Shown: positions 60,045 through 64,000 of the stretch, piece by piece
How positions within the stretch are numbered: the first letter of the stretch is position 1
Layout of the letters: every line of letters starts with the position of its first letter
Assembly: GCA_021462855.1 (NCBI GenBank)
Contig: JAJTXQ010000041.1
Coordinates: 43,031-107,030, forward strand
Source: Dehalococcoidia bacterium
GTDB lineage: Bacteria; Chloroflexota; Dehalococcoidia; DSTF01; JACRBR01
Length of the DNA stretch: 64,000 nt
Direction: 5' to 3'
Made by a program: the position numbers and the translations under genes
Notes under the pieces: generated by a model
What the model was told of the DNA's origin: nothing
What the model saw: the letters and a program-made list of their open reading frames with translations, nothing else
Databases searched by the model: none

Positions 60045-60048
60045 TACT
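60043..60048 (+). promoter_or_regulatory. -10 box of the phage module
   Basis: TATACT overlapping the right arm of the GAAC-N4-GTTC palindrome; 37 nt before the first gene. Confidence 0.6.
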
Positions 60049-60085
60049 GCCGCCGATACCCGCCCGCCAGCGAAAGGGCCACCGC

Positions 60086-60397
60086 GTGGACGCCGCATCC
60101 TTCGCCGTCGCCGCGAATCTCGCCACCGCACTGGCGGCGATGTTCAACGCCGCGGCGCTCGCGGTGCGCCGGGCAACCGCGGTCACTGCGGCGCGGCGCA
60201 CGGCCATCGCGGTCGTCGCGTGCGTGAACGGCGGTATCGCGGTCGAGGCGGCGGCGTCGCAGGCGATGTTCGCGGCGTGGCGCAGCGGCGCCGCGCTCGA
60301 TGCGTTCTTCGCGCCGGGGGCGTGGACGGCGGCGCGCATGCCGCTGCTCGCCGCCACGCTGGCGATGACCGCGCTGATCCTGCGGAGGCCGCGATGA
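60086..60397 (+). CDS. Small three-helix membrane protein, phage module
   Basis: 103 residues from GTG 60086 with GAAAGGG upstream. Three hydrophobic segments (about 5-27, 37-60, 83-100). Holin-like in size and topology, but no family is recognised. First gene behind the SOS-type box; its stop overlaps the next start (ATGA). Confidence 0.55.
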   Translation: MDAASFAVAANLATALAAMFNAAALAVRRATAVTAARRTAIAVVACVNGGIAVEAAASQAMFAAWRSGAALDAFFAPGAWTAARMPLLAATLAMTALILRRPR

Positions 60398-60594
60398 CGC
60401 GCGAGACGCGGACGGCGTCACGCCGCCGCGGCGGTGCGCTTGCCGCGGCGCTGAGGCGCGACGACTGGGAGCGCGTCGCGCTGTTCGTGCTGCTCGGCAT
60501 CGCTGAGGCCGCGCGCACGGCGCCGCCCGGAGCGATCGACGACGTGGTCGCGCTGCTGGCGCACGAACCGGAGGCGCGCGATGTCCGCGCGTAA
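60394..60594 (+). CDS. Small phage-module protein (66 aa)
   Basis: MTRETRTASRRRGGALAAAL opens a basic N-terminus, followed by a helix 'DDWERVALFVLLGIAEAART' and an acidic end. Coupled by ATGA overlap to the gene before and by a 14-nt overlap to the gene after. Unknown function. Confidence 0.5.
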   Translation: MTRETRTASRRRGGALAAALRRDDWERVALFVLLGIAEAARTAPPGAIDDVVALLAHEPEARDVRA

Positions 60595-60907
60595 GGCATC
60601 GCACGAAGGGAGCGCCGCGGCGCGGTTCTACAGCACCGCGCTCGACGCGGCGGAGCGGGCGGCCGAAGCGGCGCGTGTCGACGGGCTCGACGCCGAGATC
60701 GCGCTGCTCCGTGAGCGGCTGCACCGCGCGCTTGCGGATGGCGATGCGACCGACGCGGCGGTGCTGCGCAACGTCGAGGTCATCGTGCGCGCGGTGGTCG
60801 CGCGCTACCGCATCGGCCCGCGCCGCGCCGACGACCTGGCGGGAGCGTTGACGGGCGTGATCGACGCCGTCGGCGGGCAGCTGTGGCCGGAGGAGCGAGA
60901 GGTATGA
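60581..60907 (+). CDS. Small helical phage-module protein (108 aa)
   Basis: Helix-rich: 'RFYSTALDAAERAAEAARVDG', 'EIALLRERLHRALADGDATD', 'VRAVVARYRIGPRRADDLAG'. No membrane segment. It sits four genes before the large terminase; a packaging accessory role is possible but unproven. Confidence 0.55.
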   Translation: MSARKASHEGSAAARFYSTALDAAERAAEAARVDGLDAEIALLRERLHRALADGDATDAAVLRNVEVIVRAVVARYRIGPRRADDLAGALTGVIDAVGGQLWPEEREV

Positions 60908-60996
60908 CGCGGACGGCGTCGGGCGAACTGCGGCGGGCGATCGGCCGGCTGCGCCGGCGCGCGAGGACGGCGAGCGGCCGGCGCTCGAGACGATGA
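60904..60996 (+). CDS. Tiny Arg-rich peptide (30 aa)
   Basis: Starts and ends in ATGA overlaps with its neighbours (60904-60907, 60993-60996). Nine of its last seventeen residues are Arg. It may serve only to couple translation, or bind nucleic acid. Confidence 0.4.
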   Translation: MTRTASGELRRAIGRLRRRARTASGRRSRR

Positions 60997-61142
60997 CGGC
61001 GCCGGCGTTCCGCGCCGTCGTCGCGCAACGGCTGCGCGCGCTCGAGCGCGACGTGGCGGAAGTGCGGGCGCGCGTGAACGGGCTGCTGTTCGTCGTCGCC
61101 GGCGCCGTCGCGACGCAGGTGGTGTTGAGGCTGCTGGCATGA
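60993..61142 (+). CDS. Coiled-coil plus membrane-helix protein (49 aa)
   Basis: An amphipathic N-terminal helix ('RLRALERDVAEVRARVNGL') leads into one hydrophobic helix ('LFVVAGAVATQVVLRLLA'). This is the XhlA/hemolysin-like layout of small phage lysis proteins. ATGA overlaps at both ends. Confidence 0.5.
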   Translation: MTAPAFRAVVAQRLRALERDVAEVRARVNGLLFVVAGAVATQVVLRLLA

Positions 61143-62518
61143 TCATGAGCGCGTCATCGATCCCGCGCCTGCGCCCGTACCAGCGCCAGGCCGGACGCGC
61201 CGTGCTCGAATCGGTGCGGGGCGGCCATGGCCGCACGTTCAGCATCGAGATCGCGCGGCAGGGCGGCAAGAACGAGCTTTCGGCGCAGGTGGAGCTGTAC
61301 CTGCTGGCGCGCGCGGCAGCCATGCCGTGCGACGGCGTGAAGTGCGCGCCGACGTACCGGCCGCAACTGCGCGTGAGCATGCGACGGCTCCGCGACCGCA
61401 TCGCGCAGGCGGGGCTGCTGCGCCACGCGTCGATGCGCGAGCAGACGGTCGCGCTCGGCGCCGCGCGGATGCTGTTCCTGTCGGCCGAACCGTCGGCGAA
61501 CGTCGTCGGGCACACGGCGTCGCTGCTGCTCGAGGTCGACGAGGCGCAGGACGTCGACGCGGAGAAGTTCGACCGCGAGTTCCGCCCGATGGCGGCGACG
61601 GCAAATGCGACGACGGTGTTCTACGGCACCCCGTGGGGTGACCGCACGCTGCTCGAGCGCGCGAAACAGGCGCATCTCGAAGCGGCGCGGAGGGATGGCG
61701 TGCAGCGGCACTTCTCGTTCGACTGGGTGGAGGTGGCGCGCCACAACGCGGCGTACGGCGCCTACGTCGAGGCGGAGCGCGCGCGGCTTGGCGAAACGCA
61801 CCCGGTATTCCTCACGCAGTACTGCCTGAAGACGGTGCCGGGCGCCGGGCGGCTGTTCAGCCCGTCGCAGCTGGCGCAACTGGCGGGCGCGCACGGGCGG
61901 ATATCTATGCCGGAGCCGGGCGCCTGCTATGCCGCCGGCCTCGACATCGCCGGCGGCGACGGCGAGGGCGCGCCGCGCGCGAGCCGCGACAGCACCGTGC
62001 TGACGATCGGCCGCCTCGCGTTCCCCGAAGCGGGTGCGCTGGTGCAGGAGCCGCGCGTCGAGATCGCCGAGCACGTCGCCTGGTCCGGCGAGCCGCACGA
62101 GCGGCTGCTGCCGCGACTCGTCGACCTGCTGCGCGATGTCTGGCGCGTCGAGCGCGTCGCCGTCGATGCGACGGGCCTCGGCGAAACGATCGCGCGGATG
62201 CTCGCGGCCGCGCTCGGCGCCGCGCGCGTGGAGGCGGTGAAGTTCACGTCCGAGCGCAAGTCGGAGCTCGGGTTCGAGCTCATCGCGGCGCTCAACGGCG
62301 GCCGGCTGAAGGCGTATCGCGGCGACGGCTCGGCCGAGCATCGCGAGTTCTCGCGCCAGGCGGCAGCGGCGCGCGTCGCCTACCGCGCGAACAGCACGAT
62401 GAACTTCTACGTCGACGAGTCAGAAGGACACGACGATTACCTGGTGAGCGCGGCGTTGCTCGTGCGCGCGTCGCGCGGGCGGACGCGGCGCGTCGCGATG
62501 GGACGCGTGCGCGCGTGA
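61139..62518 (+). CDS. terL: Phage terminase large subunit
   Basis: 459 residues. ATPase domain with an adenine/Walker A region 'FSIEIARQGGKNELSAQ' (K44), Walker B 'LLLEVDEAQD' (D134-E135) and coupling segment 'TTVFYGTPWGDRTLLERA'. The C-terminal RNase H-like nuclease has 'AAGLDIAGGDG', 'VAVDATGLGETIARML' and a late acidic 'EGHDDYLVSAALL'. It packages DNA into the prohead and cuts it. The start overlaps the previous stop (ATGA). Confidence 0.9.
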   Translation: MIMSASSIPRLRPYQRQAGRAVLESVRGGHGRTFSIEIARQGGKNELSAQVELYLLARAAAMPCDGVKCAPTYRPQLRVSMRRLRDRIAQAGLLRHASMREQTVALGAARMLFLSAEPSANVVGHTASLLLEVDEAQDVDAEKFDREFRPMAATANATTVFYGTPWGDRTLLERAKQAHLEAARRDGVQRHFSFDWVEVARHNAAYGAYVEAERARLGETHPVFLTQYCLKTVPGAGRLFSPSQLAQLAGAHGRISMPEPGACYAAGLDIAGGDGEGAPRASRDSTVLTIGRLAFPEAGALVQEPRVEIAEHVAWSGEPHERLLPRLVDLLRDVWRVERVAVDATGLGETIARMLAAALGAARVEAVKFTSERKSELGFELIAALNGGRLKAYRGDGSAEHREFSRQAAAARVAYRANSTMNFYVDESEGHDDYLVSAALLVRASRGRTRRVAMGRVRA

Positions 62519-62565
62519 AGGCGCGCCACGCGCGAGCGTGCGCCCGGTGGAGGAGGGGCGGAACG

Positions 62566-62973
62566 ATGGTGGCGATCCGGAGAGAGGATATTGAGCATGC
62601 GCGGCGCGTGGCCGGCCGGCCGGCGCTGCGGCTCGTCGAGCCGCCGCCGCGGCGCGTGCGCGAGGACGCGCTGCCGGAACACACGGAGTACCGCGACACC
62701 GGCTGCGACCTGGCGTCGAGCTGCCTCGCCTGCCCGCTGGCGCGCTGCAAGCACGACGAGCCTGGCGCGCTCGCGCGGACGGCGATGGCGGCGCGCGACC
62801 GGGAGATCGCGTACCTGCGGCGGCGGCACGGCGCGCCGGTCGACATGCTCGCGCGGACGTACGGCCTCTCGCGCCGCACGATCTTCCGCATCATGCGGCG
62901 GGAGGAGGGCGGCGGCGACGGGCGCAAGCGCCGCCGCGCGGCCGCACAGGCGCACGAGGAGGCACGGCGATGA
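62566..62973 (+). CDS. Cys4 and helix-turn-helix phage protein
   Basis: 135 residues; GGAGGAGGGG precedes ATG 62566 (a GTG at 62515 overlapping the terL stop is the alternative). A compact cysteine cluster C47, C53, C56, C61 ('CLACPLARCKHDEPG') looks like a metal site, followed by a resolvase-type HTH 'DMLARTYGLSRRTIFRIMRRE' (about 92-113) and a basic tail. Placed between terminase and portal it could be a DNA-binding packaging factor (small-terminase-like) or a regulator. Confidence 0.65.
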   Translation: MVAIRREDIEHARRVAGRPALRLVEPPPRRVREDALPEHTEYRDTGCDLASSCLACPLARCKHDEPGALARTAMAARDREIAYLRRRHGAPVDMLARTYGLSRRTIFRIMRREEGGGDGRKRRRAAAQAHEEARR

Positions 62974-64000
62974 TCATCGACGAGATCCGCAACATGGACG
63001 CCGAGCGCATGCGGCGGTACGCCGAGCACCTGGCGTTCTACGGCGGCGAGCAATGGCCGGCGATGACGCGCCGCCAGCGGCGCCGCCTCGTGTTCAACTA
63101 CGCGCGGGCGATCATCGACAAGACAGCGTCATACCTGCTCAGCGGCACGAACATCGCCGTCGACCCCGCGGACGAGTCGCCCGCGGCGGCTCAGGCCGCG
63201 CGCGACGCCGAACGCGCGCTCGCCCGGGTGCACGACGAGAACCATCTCGACCAGCTCGACTTCGACACCGAGGTCGATGCCTCGGTGCTGGGCGATGGGG
63301 CGTACAAGGTGACGTGGGACGCCGGTGAGCAGCGCGTGCGCGTCACCGCGCCCGACGTGCAGGGGCTGTACGCCTGGTGGACCGGCGACGACGTCGCGCG
63401 CGTGTGGCGCGTCGCTTCGCGCTACCAGCTCGACGCGGAGGCGGCGGAGGCGCTGCACGGCATCGCGCCGAAGACGATGCGGCGGCGGGCCGGCGTGCAG
63501 CCGCGCCCCGTGGAGATCATCGAGGTGTGGACGGCGGCGCGCTTCGAGCTGTACGCCGGCGGCGCGCGCATCGACGAGCGCGAGAACCCGTACGGGTTCG
63601 TGCCGTTCGTGATCTTCCCGAACATCCGCGAGCCGAAGAAGTTCTGGGGCGTATCGGACCTCGTCGCGATCCGCGAGCCGCTGCGCGAGCTGAACCGCGC
63701 GCTGACGCAGCTCTCGATGATCCTGGAGCTGTCGGGCAACCCGATCGCCGTGCTGGAAAACGTCGCGGAGTCGCAGGACATCGCCGTCACGCCGGGCGCG
63801 GTGTGGGAGCTGCCGGAGCGCGCGCGGGCGTACCTGCTCGACCTGCTGCAGGGCGGCGGCGTGAAGCTGCACGCGGAGTACGTGGACCTGGTGTACCGGG
63901 CGCTGCACGACCTGGGCGAGTCGCCGCGGACGGCGTTCGGCGAGAACCGCGCCGGCCTGTCGGGCGTGGCGCTCAATGTCGAGCTGGACCCGCTGCTGAA
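62970..64000 (+). CDS. Phage portal protein, SPP1 gp6-like (partial, runs off the window)
   Basis: At least 343 residues. ATG 62970 overlaps the previous stop (ATGA). The opening 'YAEHLAFYGGEQWPAMTRRQ...NYARAIIDKTASYLL' and the later 'NPYGFVPFVIFPNIREPKKFWGVSDLVAIREP' and 'ELNRALTQLSMILELSGNPI' segments are typical of SPP1-type portals, which form the dodecameric DNA channel of the capsid. The C-terminus lies outside the window. Confidence 0.85.
   Translation, partial: MIIDEIRNMDAERMRRYAEHLAFYGGEQWPAMTRRQRRRLVFNYARAIIDKTASYLLSGTNIAVDPADESPAAAQAARDAERALARVHDENHLDQLDFDTEVDASVLGDGAYKVTWDAGEQRVRVTAPDVQGLYAWWTGDDVARVWRVASRYQLDAEAAEALHGIAPKTMRRRAGVQPRPVEIIEVWTAARFELYAGGARIDERENPYGFVPFVIFPNIREPKKFWGVSDLVAIREPLRELNRALTQLSMILELSGNPIAVLENVAESQDIAVTPGAVWELPERARAYLLDLLQGGGVKLHAEYVDLVYRALHDLGESPRTAFGENRAGLSGVALNVELDPLL

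Overview
The window is a very GC-rich, tightly packed bacterial chromosome segment. The gene mix points to a Chloroflexota-type organism, possibly of the Dehalococcoidia/Tepidiforma kind, with actinobacteria as the main alternative. The evidence is coenzyme F420 genes, a crotonyl-CoA carboxylase/reductase, a type II glutamine synthetase, a PstA/DarA-type c-di-AMP receptor, a c-di-AMP riboswitch, a TreT-type glycosyltransferase, GH57 enzymes and many apparently leaderless genes. This taxonomic call is an inference, because no rRNA is present.

Region by region. 1-9,250: the end of a DegV-like gene, a thioredoxin-fold protein, a patatin phospholipase, a 62-residue protein with its own structured leader and terminator, an MFS exporter, a Nudix fusion, two D-2-hydroxyacid dehydrogenases and lysA. 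9,350-18,220: an FAD oxidoreductase, a DinB/MDMPI-type protein, a lipid kinase, crotonyl-CoA carboxylase/reductase, and a peptide-type ABC importer made of a binding lipoprotein and two permeases, with no ATPase nearby. 18,300-28,250: small membrane proteins, two tRNA-Ser genes, and a housekeeping block (mnmA, rsfS, tsaE, thiL, a phosphodiesterase, holB, ricT). This block ends in a nucleotidyltransferase next to an unusual CDP-alcohol phosphotransferase-LysE fusion frame, resembling a di-myo-inositol-phosphate or inositol-lipid pathway. 28,400-46,330: SDRs, npdG-cofE (F420), hpf, a CoA transferase, glyS, darA, NIF3, DUF58, a FabL-like enoyl reductase, mscL, folC, and a two-gene unit encoding a ferritin-like protein and a probable SCP2-fold protein.

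46,500-55,750 is the most striking unit. A clean TTGACA promoter drives a ydaO/yuaA-class cyclic-di-AMP riboswitch followed by a textbook terminator. Downstream is a six-gene glucan operon: a catalytically degenerate TreT paralogue, an intact TreT, glgC, and three different GH57 proteins. The window therefore links c-di-AMP, an osmotic-stress messenger, to storage glucan or trehalose metabolism. It also encodes a second c-di-AMP effector (DarA) and an osmotic safety valve (MscL).

55,780-59,690 holds RidA, a PhoD-like lipoprotein phosphatase, a GNAT and GSII. From about 60,029 to the window end a phage morphogenesis module begins. A 16-bp palindrome containing GAAC-N4-GTTC (LexA/SOS type) overlaps its -10 box. 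Behind it a run of small genes with overlapping starts and stops leads into the large terminase, a Cys4-HTH protein and a portal protein cut by the window end.

At the expression level, at least eleven genes have a TANNNT-type -10 hexamer only 5-7 nt before the start codon and no Shine-Dalgarno sequence, which implies leaderless transcripts. Three convergent gene pairs share a 4-nt CTAG or CTAA overlap of their stop codons.
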